Assembly: GCA_001897825.1 (NCBI GenBank)
Contig: MKUM01000018.1
Span: forward strand, 1-64,000
Length of the DNA stretch: 64,000 bases
Direction of reading: 5' to 3'
Source: Candidatus Amoebophilus sp. 36-38
Lineage (GTDB): Bacteria > Bacteroidota > Bacteroidia > Cytophagales > Amoebophilaceae
Below are positions 50,019-60,343 of the stretch, piece after piece (position 1 is the stretch's first letter; every line of letters begins with the position of its first letter). The notes beneath the pieces were generated by a model. The model had not been told where the DNA came from. It saw only the letters and a list, made by a program, of their open reading frames with translations, and made no database searches. Made by a program: the position numbers and the translations under genes.

Positions 50019-53000
50019 ATGAAACAAAATTATAATTTAAGTCACGGGTTGATGGCTTATTTCTTATTCTTAAGCTTGTTTCTACAGAGCTGTGATAATT
50101 CTTTTAATCAGCTTGCCCCTAAAGTAGAAATATCCTCCAACGATTCAACAAATATTGTTCCATTAAAGGATCAAGAGTTTGTGTCAGAAGGAGGACATCT
50201 CGTTACTTTTCACGAGAAAGAGGGGGATTTACAGGCAGATGTAGAAAGGAATATACCAAAAGGGTTTAGTAAAGAATATATGGATTTACCTGTAGGCATA
50301 GCTCAAGATATAGATGTCACCCAGTTATCACATCTCGATAAAGAAGCCCCAAAAAGGATTATGCACCTCAATCCGCCCCGTAGTGCGCAACCAGACCAGG
50401 TGTCAATTTTTGAGGAAGGGCCTAAATGGGAAATGAAAAAAGACAACGAAGATAAAGGTAAAGAAAAAGAAAAGGAAAAAGAGGTAGAAAAAACAACAGT
50501 ACTAATACCTCAGACAAGTTTAAATTCGGAAATATTAAATTCACAGGTTGAGTTACTAATGCGATATAGTGATTACTTAGATCCTAAATTTATTCCTTTA
50601 TGTTTGGTAAGTACTTTGTTAAAGGTAAGTAGTGAGGTAGAATTAAATGCTATATTAGCTAAATTAGAAGGATTATCTTTAATAACTATTATAAGCGAAC
50701 GTAGCAAAGCAGGCATACAGATACATCAAAAAGTAGAAGGAGCGTATAAAGCATATCAAGATTGTAAGGATAAAAACAAGTTATCAGAGCAAGATTTATT
50801 ATTGTTACTTGTACAGGCATTGCACCAATGTATGCCTGTGGTATCTGAACTCCCTGACAGCACCTGGGACCAAGCAAAGCTATGTGCTAACAGTGTAGCT
50901 TATGTTTTAGTAAATGTGGGCAAAAACCCAGCACCAAACTCCTCGTTAGTTCATTTGTTTAATCGTATGGGTAGGTATAATAATATAGTGATCCCCAACC
51001 ATAAGCAGGCTCTAATCTATTACCAGCAAACCCTTAAAATGAGAAAGGCGTTATATTCTGACAATCATCCGGATGTAGCTAAGACGCTGGATGATATAGG
51101 AGTTGTTTATCACAATTTAGGTCAATATGAAGAAGCATTAGGCTATTACCAGCAGGCTCTTACAATGAAACAAAGCTTGAACTCTGGCAATCATCTGGAT
51201 ATAGTTAAAACGTCGAATAATATAGGACTTGCTTATCAAAGGTTGGGCCAATACGAAGAAGCATTGAAGTATTTTCAGCAAGGCACTGGAATGAATTCAG
51301 AAATATTAAATTCACAGGCTCGGTTACTGATGCGGTATGCTGTTTACTTAGACCCGAACTTTATTCCTTTATGTTTGGTAAGTGCTTTGTTAAAGGTAAG
51401 TAATAAGGCAGAATTAAATGCTATATTATGTTGGTCGGAAAAATTGTCTTTAATAACCATTATGAATAGATCCAGTGGACCAGGCATACGGATAAATCTA
51501 AAAGTGCAAGCAGCATGTAAAGAATATCAAGGCTGGAAGGACAAAGGCAAGCTACCAGAACAGGATTTATTATTGTCGCTTGTACAGGCATTGCACCAAT
51601 GTATGCCTGTGGTATCTGAACTCGCTGACAGCACATGGGACCAAGCAAAGCTATATGCTAACAGTGTGGCTTATGTTTTAGTAAATGTGGGCAAAAACCC
51701 AGCACCAAGCCCCTTATTAGCTCATTTGTTTAATTGTATGGGTAGGTATAACACTAAAGTGATCCTCAACTATAAACAAGCTCTGATCTATTACCAGCAA
51801 ACCCTTAAAATGAGAAAGGCGTTATATTCTGACAATCATCTGGATATAGCTAAAACGCTGAATGATGTAGGAGTTGTTTATCAGGAATTGGGCCAATATG
51901 AAGAAGCATTAGGATGTTATCAGCAGGCCCTTACAATGAAACAAAGCTTGAACTCTGACAATCATCCAAATATAGCTAAAACACTGAGTAATATAGGAAG
52001 TGTTTATCAAAAATTAGGTAAACACGAAGAAGCATCGAAGTACTTTAAACAAGGAATTGAAATGAATTTAAAAACATTAGATTCACAGGCTGAGTTACTG
52101 ATGCGGTATGCTGTTTACTTAGACCCGGACTTTATTCCTTTATGTTTAGCAAGTGCTTTGTTAAAGGTAAGTAATGAGGCAGAATTAAATGCTATACTAG
52201 CTAAATTAAGAAAGCTATCTCTAATAACCCTTCTGAATGGGTCTAGTGGACCAGGCATACGGATAGAATCCAAAGTACAAGCAGCATGTAAAGAATACCA
52301 AGGCTGGAAAGACAAAGACAAGCTATCAGAACAAGATTTATTATTGTCGCTTATAGAAGTACTGCATGAACATATGCCTGTGGTAGCTGAAGCCTCTGAC
52401 AGTACCTGGGACCAAGCAAAGCTATATGCTAACAGTGTAGCTTATGTTTTGGCAAAACTACCTCAAGAAGTAGCAGCAAGCTCCTTTTTGACTGATTTGT
52501 TTGATCGTATGGGTAGCTATCATAGAAAAATAGACTCTAACTATAAGCAGGCTTGGACCTATTACCTGAAGTCCCTTGCCATGAAGCAAGTGTTGTATAC
52601 AGATATCCATCCAGATATAGCTATGTCGCTGCATAATTTAGGAAGTGTTTATGACGATTTAGATCAACGTACAGAATCGTTGAAGTATTATCAGCAAGCC
52701 CTTGAAATGCGTAAGACCTTATATTCAGATAGTCATCCGGATATAGCTAAAACGTTGAATAATATGGGATGTGTTTATCAAAAGTTGGGTGAATCCGAAG
52801 AAGCGTTGAAGTATTTTCAACAAGCCATTGAAATGGATAGTACTAGTGCTAGTGCTAATTATAATATAGGAGTACTTTATTATAACTTAAGCAAGTATGA
52901 AGAAGCCTTGAAGTATTTACAACGAGCCCTTGAAATGTACCAAGCTTTGTATGAAGGTAATCATCCAGATATAGCTGATACATGGTATGCTTTAGGAGCA

Positions 53001-53174
53001 CTTTATTATAACTTAAGCAAGTATGAAGAAGCATTGAAGTATTACCAACAAGCCCTTGAAATGCGGAAGACCTTGTATCCTGACAATCATCCGGATATAG
53101 ATTTAACTAGAGTGGAACTATACTTTACAACACTTCGTATTAAGTGGCAGCAGAGTAAGTGTATAATATCATAG
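50019..53174 (+). CDS. TPR-repeat (kinesin-light-chain-like) lipoprotein; likely start is the internal MKQNYNLSHG
   Basis: Lipobox LSLFLQSCDN; repeats A.IY.QQ.L.MRK.LY.DNHPDIAKTLNNIG.VYQKLG.YEEALKY. Confidence 0.92.
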   Translation: MKQNYNLSHGLMAYFLFLSLFLQSCDNSFNQLAPKVEISSNDSTNIVPLKDQEFVSEGGHLVTFHEKEGDLQADVERNIPKGFSKEYMDLPVGIAQDIDVTQLSHLDKEAPKRIMHLNPPRSAQPDQVSIFEEGPKWEMKKDNEDKGKEKEKEKEVEKTTVLIPQTSLNSEILNSQVELLMRYSDYLDPKFIPLCLVSTLLKVSSEVELNAILAKLEGLSLITIISERSKAGIQIHQKVEGAYKAYQDCKDKNKLSEQDLLLLLVQALHQCMPVVSELPDSTWDQAKLCANSVAYVLVNVGKNPAPNSSLVHLFNRMGRYNNIVIPNHKQALIYYQQTLKMRKALYSDNHPDVAKTLDDIGVVYHNLGQYEEALGYYQQALTMKQSLNSGNHLDIVKTSNNIGLAYQRLGQYEEALKYFQQGTGMNSEILNSQARLLMRYAVYLDPNFIPLCLVSALLKVSNKAELNAILCWSEKLSLITIMNRSSGPGIRINLKVQAACKEYQGWKDKGKLPEQDLLLSLVQALHQCMPVVSELADSTWDQAKLYANSVAYVLVNVGKNPAPSPLLAHLFNCMGRYNTKVILNYKQALIYYQQTLKMRKALYSDNHLDIAKTLNDVGVVYQELGQYEEALGCYQQALTMKQSLNSDNHPNIAKTLSNIGSVYQKLGKHEEASKYFKQGIEMNLKTLDSQAELLMRYAVYLDPDFIPLCLASALLKVSNEAELNAILAKLRKLSLITLLNGSSGPGIRIESKVQAACKEYQGWKDKDKLSEQDLLLSLIEVLHEHMPVVAEASDSTWDQAKLYANSVAYVLAKLPQEVAASSFLTDLFDRMGSYHRKIDSNYKQAWTYYLKSLAMKQVLYTDIHPDIAMSLHNLGSVYDDLDQRTESLKYYQQALEMRKTLYSDSHPDIAKTLNNMGCVYQKLGESEEALKYFQQAIEMDSTSASANYNIGVLYYNLSKYEEALKYLQRALEMYQALYEGNHPDIADTWYALGALYYNLSKYEEALKYYQQALEMRKTLYPDNHPDIDLTRVELYFTTLRIKWQQSKCIIS

Positions 53175-53364
53175 TTTGAGAAACTTAGTATGTAAAATCC
53201 TGAGGAAAGAATTTTATAGATATGTTCGATTATTCATATCCCCTTACCCCCAAACAGCCGTTCCCTTGGATGGCGAGTGCTCCACAAGTATCGAAAGTCG
53301 CCATTTTTTTATAAGCAAAAATGATTAAAATGATACTTCAATAGTTCAATAAGGTAAATTCGAT

Positions 53365-54375
53365 TCAAAGCACGATCGTATTATAATCCCCCACACTCAT
53401 TTCTTGGAAACTGCCTTGGATGTAGGCATAATTACCTATCATTGAATTCTGAATGTTAGCTTGGTTAATCTGAGCATGTTCTTGTATAATGCTATTTTTT
53501 ACGTGAGAGTCTGTAATATGCGTATGATTACTTATAGAAACATAAGGACCTATTACGCTATGATCAATAATTACATTTTCCCCCAAATAAACAGGCGGTA
53601 CAATCGTACTATGCTTAATCTGTGCGGTAGGGGCTATCAAATCTTCTTTACCTTGTAGAAAATCCAAAAAGCGTTGGTTGGTATGTAGGGTAGCTTGCTT
53701 ATTACCACAATCCATCCATTCCTTAACTTCTTGCGCATAAAATTTTACTCCCTGTTGCTGCATATGGGTTAAGGCACTAGTAAGCTGGTATTCTCCTGCC
53801 TTACAAATCCTCTGGTTGATCATTGCTTCGATAGCATGCTTGAGGTTTTCTCCTTCTCTGAAATAGTATAAGCCGATGATGGCAAGGTCAGAAATAAATG
53901 TGGTAGGCTTTTCTACGAAATCGGTTATCAAATTATTTGAATCTACTTGTACTACGCCAAAAGCAGCGGGATCTTCTACTTGATTTACCAAAATGATGCC
54001 TTCTCGGGAGGTATCTAAGTGGAAAAGATTTTTAAAAAGCGTATCTGGATAGGCAATTAAAACAGGACCTTGTAGCAAAGCATTGGCACAGGTGATAGCA
54101 TGAGCGGTACCCAAGGCTTCTTCTTGTTCATAAAAATGAGGCTGAGCACCTATAATACTCGCCATCTCTTCGAGTTGAGATTGGATGGGAGGTTGCAAAT
54201 CTTTTACAATAAATCCGATATGTCCTATAGGACCGCTGTATAAATTTCTTATTTCTTCTAAAAGGCGTTTAATAATAGGTTTTCCGGCTATAGGAACCAT
54301 GGGCTTAAGTGTGGTAAGTGTGTGAGGTAGCATCCGCTTACCTTTGCCAGCCATCGGAATGATTAGATTTAGCAT
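53365..54375 (-). CDS. Sugar nucleotidyltransferase (glucose-1-phosphate thymidylyl-/mannose-1-phosphate guanylyl-type)
   Basis: LIIPMAGKGKRMLPHTLTTLKPMVPIAGKPII; C-terminal left-handed beta-helix hexapeptides. Confidence 0.88.
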   Translation of the reverse strand: MLNLIIPMAGKGKRMLPHTLTTLKPMVPIAGKPIIKRLLEEIRNLYSGPIGHIGFIVKDLQPPIQSQLEEMASIIGAQPHFYEQEEALGTAHAITCANALLQGPVLIAYPDTLFKNLFHLDTSREGIILVNQVEDPAAFGVVQVDSNNLITDFVEKPTTFISDLAIIGLYYFREGENLKHAIEAMINQRICKAGEYQLTSALTHMQQQGVKFYAQEVKEWMDCGNKQATLHTNQRFLDFLQGKEDLIAPTAQIKHSTIVPPVYLGENVIIDHSVIGPYVSISNHTHITDSHVKNSIIQEHAQINQANIQNSMIGNYAYIQGSFQEMSVGDYNTIVL

Positions 54376-54387
54376 TTTTTGTTGTAT

Positions 54388-54894
54388 TTATTGAATACCC
54401 GTGCTACCATACCCTCCTGTGCCTCTAGAGGTAGTAGATAAGGTAGTTACTGCTACCCATTCTATTTTTTTATAAGCAGCTATCACCATTTGTGCGATTC
54501 GTTCTCCATCTTGAATAACAAAAGGCTGATCAGATAAATTAATAAGTAGTACCTTGATCTCTCCCCTGTAATCCGCATCGATAGTGCCTGGCGTGTTTAA
54601 TACCGTAAGACCATGCTTGAGCGCTAACCCACTTCGGGGTCTTATTTGTGCTTCTAACCCTTCTGGTAACGCTATATATAAGCCTGTAGGAACTAGTACG
54701 CGTTGTAAGGGTGCTATCTTAATATTTCCCTCAATATAAGCCCTTAAATCTAATCCGCTAGCCCCATCAGTAGCGTAAGCAGGTAAGGGATGATGAGATT
54801 GATTGATAATTTCTACTTGCATATAAAGTTTTTGACCAAGATACAAAAAAGGAACTGAATAAAAGCTCCTTTTAATGTATGCTATACCTGTCAA
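54388..54894 (-). CDS. dut: dUTP diphosphatase
   Basis: [68 protein letters not shown]. Confidence 0.97.
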   Translation of the reverse strand: MTGIAYIKRSFYSVPFLYLGQKLYMQVEIINQSHHPLPAYATDGASGLDLRAYIEGNIKIAPLQRVLVPTGLYIALPEGLEAQIRPRSGLALKHGLTVLNTPGTIDADYRGEIKVLLINLSDQPFVIQDGERIAQMVIAAYKKIEWVAVTTLSTTSRGTGGYGSTGIQ

Positions 54895-54936
54895 TTGTTC
54901 TGGTGCTGTATAGATTGTAAATATAACTAATAAGGG

Positions 54937-55407
54937 TTAGCTTTTAGATTCAGCAGCTTTTATCTCACGCTCATAGTATGCTTCTCTAAGCTTGTATAAC
55001 TCTAATAGTTTCTCATCATATTTTAACCCCTTCTCTATTTCCTTTCGGGGATGATATTGCCAAGGACCCATACCATCTTGTAAAAATTTTTTATAGGATT
55101 CTATCTCTTCTTCTAGCTTTTTAATCACTTGTTTTAGCTTGGATAAGCTTTCTTTCTTGGCAGATAATAGAGGTTGCTTGTTAAAATTTAACCTATTGTT
55201 TTCTATGATCTTGCGAGTTTCTCCAAATTGGTCCTCACCATGTGGGTATAACTTAGCTAGTTCATCCAGTAGTATTTTTTCTTGATCAACTACTTCTTCA
55301 TCAACTAGTTCTTTAGGAGATTCTGGTTTACTACTGTTGCCAGTACAGCTGGCTGAGAATATAATTAGCACGAATAGTGCTGAAATCTTATATATATAAC
55401 TATGCAT
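54937..55407 (-). CDS. Small lipoprotein, unknown function
   Basis: Lipobox LIIFSASCTG; helical remainder. Confidence 0.6.
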   Translation of the reverse strand: MHSYIYKISALFVLIIFSASCTGNSSKPESPKELVDEEVVDQEKILLDELAKLYPHGEDQFGETRKIIENNRLNFNKQPLLSAKKESLSKLKQVIKKLEEEIESYKKFLQDGMGPWQYHPRKEIEKGLKYDEKLLELYKLREAYYEREIKAAESKS

Positions 55408-55651
55408 AGAGCTATATTTTTAATAATTGAAATTAATGATGACACGACTTTAATAATTGATTACTTATTTACTAATGCGCTTATAGCTTTATTTTAATTA
55501 AGATATGTTTAACAATATCACCAGTGACTTAATTTTAATAGCTACAAGAAACAAGATGAATGATCAGTAAGTTTAAAATTACTTTGGATTATAAGGTAAA
55601 ATAGTTGATCTATTGCCATCTTGCAAGTATGTTAATTAACCATTTCCTAAC

Positions 55652-56869
55652 TTGTATACTGCATTTTTTATTGCTCGTCGAATAAGAAAAGCCGACAAAA
55701 AAGCATTTACTACGCTAGTTCAAAAAATAGGAACCATTAGTGTGGCTTTAGGTTTGGCTGCTTTGATTACAGCTTTTCTAGTTATACAAGGATTTCAAGA
55801 TAACATGGAAGAAAAGCTTACAAGTTTTCAGGGGCAGCTTCAAATTTTTAAGTATTCTTTAAGTCATACGATGGAGGAGCCGCCTATCTCCACTACAAAA
55901 GTAAAAGGACTTCAAGAAGCTTTCCCAACGAACATCCAACAGCTTCAAGCATTTGCCCATAAAACAGTACTGATCCAAGCCAACGATAACTTAGAAGGGA
56001 TTGCTTTGAAAGGAATCGATTTGGAGCATGTCTACCCCCAATTCAATCAATATATAGTAGCTGGAAGTTTAATGACTCCTAGCCAATCTAAATATAACCA
56101 TGAGATCTTATTAAGCACGAAGTCAGCAGCTAAGCTAGACGTAAAAATAGGGGACTCCGTAACTGTTTGTATACTTCAACAAACTCCTCGTTATCGTAAA
56201 CTGAAAGTAGTAGGCTTATATGCTACCTATATTGAAGCAATTGATGAAAAAGTGGCTTTGTGTGATTTAAGGCTTTTACAACATCTGAACAATTGGCTGG
56301 ATAATGTCGTAGGCGGCTATGATGTATTTTTGAAAGAAAAGCAGGCAGATCAGTTGTTGATGGATCAAATGCTTGATTGGCTTGGCTATGATTTAGATAT
56401 AAAAAGTATCCAACAAGCTTATCCTGCTATTTTTGACTGGTTAGCCATCATGAAAAAAGATATATTGGTTTTTTTAACACTTATTTTATTAGTAGCCAAC
56501 TCCAACATCATTTGTATTGTTCTTATACAAATTATGGAGCGGACCAATATGATCGGGTTACTTAAAAGTATGGGAGCTACAGATAAGTTAATCTATCAGG
56601 TGCTGTTGTGGAACCAGATGCATTTGATTTTGAAAGGTATGTGGTGGGGTAATCTAATAGGGCTTGGCTTGGCTAGCTTACAGTATTATTTTAAATTCAT
56701 CGGGTTAGATCCTACCTATTATCATATTACCTATATACCTATCGCATGGGATTTAAAAACTATTCTAGCGCTTAATTTAGGTTTATTTGCATTGGTTAGC
56801 TCAGTATTATTAGTTTCTGTGGGAATTATTGCTAAAATAAGGCCTATTAATACGATACAGCTCAGGTAG
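55652..56869 (+). CDS. LolC/LolE (FtsX-type) ABC transporter permease, TTG start
   Basis: FFIARRIRKADKKAFTTLVQKIGTISVALGLAALI...MERTNMIGLLKSMGATDKLI. Confidence 0.88.
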   Translation: MYTAFFIARRIRKADKKAFTTLVQKIGTISVALGLAALITAFLVIQGFQDNMEEKLTSFQGQLQIFKYSLSHTMEEPPISTTKVKGLQEAFPTNIQQLQAFAHKTVLIQANDNLEGIALKGIDLEHVYPQFNQYIVAGSLMTPSQSKYNHEILLSTKSAAKLDVKIGDSVTVCILQQTPRYRKLKVVGLYATYIEAIDEKVALCDLRLLQHLNNWLDNVVGGYDVFLKEKQADQLLMDQMLDWLGYDLDIKSIQQAYPAIFDWLAIMKKDILVFLTLILLVANSNIICIVLIQIMERTNMIGLLKSMGATDKLIYQVLLWNQMHLILKGMWWGNLIGLGLASLQYYFKFIGLDPTYYHITYIPIAWDLKTILALNLGLFALVSSVLLVSVGIIAKIRPINTIQLR

Positions 56870-57009
56870 GCATATGCTTGATTAAAGGCTGCTGGTTTTT
56901 TGTTAGAAACCTAAAAAGCATAGAGCTTGTTGTTTTGTATTGAAATATAGCAGATTCTATAACAATTGTTTGGTTATACTGATTTCTATGACAAAGTTTT
57001 TCCAACCCT

Positions 57010-58281
57010 CTATTTCGTATTGGTACACGTATGGTCGAGTAAATAATAAGATTGAATTTGCTCCAACCTTGTTTTGGGAATCTCTGTTTCTATAACCTGA
57101 TAGACGTTAGACCTCTCTTTGTTTTCCCAATCTTCAGGGTAAAAAGCTGTATAGGGTAAAAAGGCAAATCTATAATAAGGACATTTGTTTGAAACAAATC
57201 TTAATGAAGGCGGTAATTCAATATAGTTGACAGATGCATAGCACTTTAAAAGGGGTTGTCTTGTTGAATTTAAATCCAAGTATGCAGGAGTAGGGTTTTC
57301 TAATCCAATAAAGTGAATCCTTCCGTCAAGTATGCTTGTTTCTGGACTATCAACAAATGCACCCTGTAACAGGTTACAAAAATCAAAGGCAGACTGTCCC
57401 GAGCCCACATAGTCTAGAACATATACTTCATGTATTGCAGATAGTTCGCTAAGTTTATTTTTAAGATGATGGATATAGCCGATTAGCTGGTTGTTAGTCC
57501 ATGGGGCCAGTTGCTCATACTTTTTCTTTTTGCGTGGAAGAGAAAAAGATACTGGAATAATCTGTACTGAGGAGAATTGACGTAATGCTTTTGTAATCCA
57601 AAAAGGTGATCGGCCAACAGGTATTACAACAGCTTTTTCACTTTTAGCGATAAGTCTTTGTATTTGTTGTGCAACATCGAAAAGATGCTTTAGTTCAGTC
57701 TCACTAAATTCAAAAAATTTGGCTTCTTCATTTGTTATTTCAATAGGAGCAATCTTCTTATTAGACAATAATTCAAAGTATATCTTTTCTTCTTGGTAGG
57801 ATTCTATATAATTATCAAGCTGAAACTTCTTCTTTATCTTTTCAATTATTGCTAATGCATTGCTAGACTCTTTGAGAGAGGAAATATTAAATAATCTACA
57901 GCTTTCTTTCAATTCGAATAAACGAAGAAGAACCATAGCCCGATTATAAATCAACTTATCATAATAATCCGGGTTGTCTCTCGTTGGGAACTCAGTTTCT
58001 AAAACATTTTCAAAACAAATTTTTGCACCTATTACAGAACTTAAAGAATTGCTAGGGTAGCAGATTTCAGAATCAGGAAATAGTTTATCGCCCTTCCTCA
58101 AGCGGACACCAGCAGCATATTGTTCTTTTGCTGGTTTATCTTTTAGTTCGGGTTGGATATTTTTCTTTAGTTCTTCTTCAAGTCCTGCATACCAAATAGA
58201 TTGAAAAGATGCATGGAGAATTAAAAAGCATAGGGAAAATAAACGTGATCTTAACAATAGATGTAATCTAGGAATTATCAT
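57010..58281 (-). CDS. Secreted/anchored protein, unknown function; weak phosphoribosyltransferase-like motif
   Basis: N-terminal signal; AVVIPVGRSPFWITKAL ... VYVLDYVGSGQSAFDFCNLL. Confidence 0.5.
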   Translation of the reverse strand: MIIPRLHLLLRSRLFSLCFLILHASFQSIWYAGLEEELKKNIQPELKDKPAKEQYAAGVRLRKGDKLFPDSEICYPSNSLSSVIGAKICFENVLETEFPTRDNPDYYDKLIYNRAMVLLRLFELKESCRLFNISSLKESSNALAIIEKIKKKFQLDNYIESYQEEKIYFELLSNKKIAPIEITNEEAKFFEFSETELKHLFDVAQQIQRLIAKSEKAVVIPVGRSPFWITKALRQFSSVQIIPVSFSLPRKKKKYEQLAPWTNNQLIGYIHHLKNKLSELSAIHEVYVLDYVGSGQSAFDFCNLLQGAFVDSPETSILDGRIHFIGLENPTPAYLDLNSTRQPLLKCYASVNYIELPPSLRFVSNKCPYYRFAFLPYTAFYPEDWENKERSNVYQVIETEIPKTRLEQIQSYYLLDHTCTNTK

Positions 58282-58594
58282 AGTGTAATACTGTTTTAAT
58301 ATTTAATTACGAGAAGAATATATATGGATCTTTATTTGATTAATAGAAAGGTTAATCTAAATGAAAAGAAGGAACATTATTATAATTATTGCCACAAAGG
58401 TACACAGAACTTTTCAATTTTATATATTAAACTTCTGTGAGATTTGTAGCGTAATAGCGTGAAGTAAATAATAACTAACACTCTATTAGCCTTTGAGGCA
58501 TTGTGATCTATCAGAAGATTTGATTCGGTTATGGTAGTTTAGGCAGATTCATATAAAAATCCTATTTAAGTTATCCAAGAGGTTTGGTATATAC

Positions 58595-59440
58595 CTAATT
58601 TTCTTTAAGCCGTAGGTTAATTGCTGTGATGGAGCCCAAAATCATGGCTATTCCAATATATGATTCGGTATAGAGCTGTTCTTTCAATATGAAATAGCTA
58701 AGTATCGTGCAAAATACAGGCTCTAACATTAAGATGATGGATACTTTAAATGGTCCCAAGTCCTTTTGTGCTTTATTTTGTAGCCAAAAAGCTATGCTAG
58801 AACAACAGACACCACAGAAAATGATGGCGATCCAGGTAATTAATTTAGTGGGTATTTGAAAGCTAATGCCTGGTAATAGCAGCAAAAGACCAGGAAATGC
58901 GGCCAAACTGATCATTTGCATAAAAGTCAGTAGAATTGGATTGTTACCCCCTGAATAAATATCCAAAGCATAAATATATAGAGCCATACAAAAGGCACAT
59001 ACTAATGTGTATACTACGCCTATTCCATTAGTAATTTCAAAACTGTGGGTAAGTAATCCCAAACCTCCTAGGCAAATTAAACAAGTTAATATGTCTATTA
59101 GATGAGGCATTCTTTTGTGTATAAAAAATCGAATGATTAAAACAAAAACAATATAAAATCCGCTTAAAAATCCTGATAGCGAAGCAGAGATGGTTTCTAG
59201 CCCTTTTATTTGTAGAAACATGATACCTATCTGAATAATTCCTAATATAAATCCTTGTTTTACAACTTGCTTAGTAAATGGTATAGGGGGAAAGACTAAA
59301 GTAGGTAGCATAGAAATGATCGCTACAATAAATCTAAAAAACATAAAGTTAATTGGAGAGATTTCCTCTAAGGCTAATTTGGTAAGTAAGAAGCTAGCAC
59401 CCCAAAACAAGGCGGCAATAATCATTAATAGTGTAGGCAT
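58595..59440 (-). CDS. EamA/DMT-superfamily permease
   Basis: About 10 TM helices; ALFWGASFLLTKLALEEISPINFMFFRFIVA; LEPVFCTILSYFILKEQL. Confidence 0.9.
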   Translation of the reverse strand: MPTLLMIIAALFWGASFLLTKLALEEISPINFMFFRFIVAIISMLPTLVFPPIPFTKQVVKQGFILGIIQIGIMFLQIKGLETISASLSGFLSGFYIVFVLIIRFFIHKRMPHLIDILTCLICLGGLGLLTHSFEITNGIGVVYTLVCAFCMALYIYALDIYSGGNNPILLTFMQMISLAAFPGLLLLLPGISFQIPTKLITWIAIIFCGVCCSSIAFWLQNKAQKDLGPFKVSIILMLEPVFCTILSYFILKEQLYTESYIGIAMILGSITAINLRLKEN

Positions 59441-59967
59441 GGATTCAGTATATAAAATATTTGTAATTTCAATGATAACATCTTTCTAGTTCTGGCGCAA
59501 GCGTCTACGCTTGTGCCAACAACTGGTAGTATGGTTTTTTAATTGATGCACTTTGCAAATATAGCTTGTTAAACTTTCTCATAGTTAAAAGTTTATTTAA
59601 ATGGAACTACAATTACTTCCAATGTCCTTTCTGTAATGAGCGCAGGTTATTTACTCATGTTACGCAATTGAGTTACAGCCCAGGCAAATCTATCACTTGT
59701 TAAGCCATGAAATAAAACCTTTCTAGTTGAAACTCAGGCATTGTAAAACAATAAATTGATATTCTTGTGGTATAATTTTATAATTTCATCCCTATAGAAT
59801 TGTCTTTTTTAATATTAATTCATACCAAATTATGCCTATTAGAATACCCTGATACTTTTTATAAATGTTAAGTTATTATCTTACAATGCCTTATTTCTTT
59901 GAATCAGGTTTCGCCTGCGGCGGGTGTTACTTTTTTCCAACCATGAAAAAAGTAACCAAAAAAATCT

Positions 59968-60112
59968 CCGCCTTGCATAAAAAGGCTAAAATTTTCACCT
60001 TCCACAGTTTAGCGGCCAGACCTGCGAAAACACCCCAACGCTGCATACCTTCTGATCTCCGGCCTGGCCGCTCCTCCCTGCAAATTTTTTAACGCCTTTT
60101 TATGCAAGGCGG
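59968..60112. repeat. 145-bp nested inverted-repeat element
   Basis: Outer 19-bp IR CCGCCTTGCATAAAAAGGC/GCCTTTTTATGCAAGGCGG; inner 9-bp IR AGCGGCCAG (60011-60019)/CTGGCCGCT (60064-60072). Confidence 0.8.
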
Positions 60113-60343
60113 TTTTTTTACGTTTTTCCACCCCTTTTCGATAGTAGACCTCTTTTTGCGTAAGGTGAGTTATTTATTATTTTCTTCCTAAAGAAACACA
60201 TTTTAACCTATGTTTGTGATCATATTTTAAATTATCTGATAGCTAATATTGTTTGGTAAATCCTAAACCTTTATATTAAGTACTAGAAGGTATTTATCCT
60301 TACTAATTATAGCCATTAAGCCATTATTACAAGAATAATAATT

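Noticed and set aside
54937-55407. Small lipoprotein considered as another immunity or toxin component
   Set aside because: Only a lipobox and helical charged sequence; no similarity seen to the toxin/immunity locus.
59865-60092. 75-aa ORF across the nested inverted-repeat element
   Set aside because: Coincidental frame over a structured repeat.
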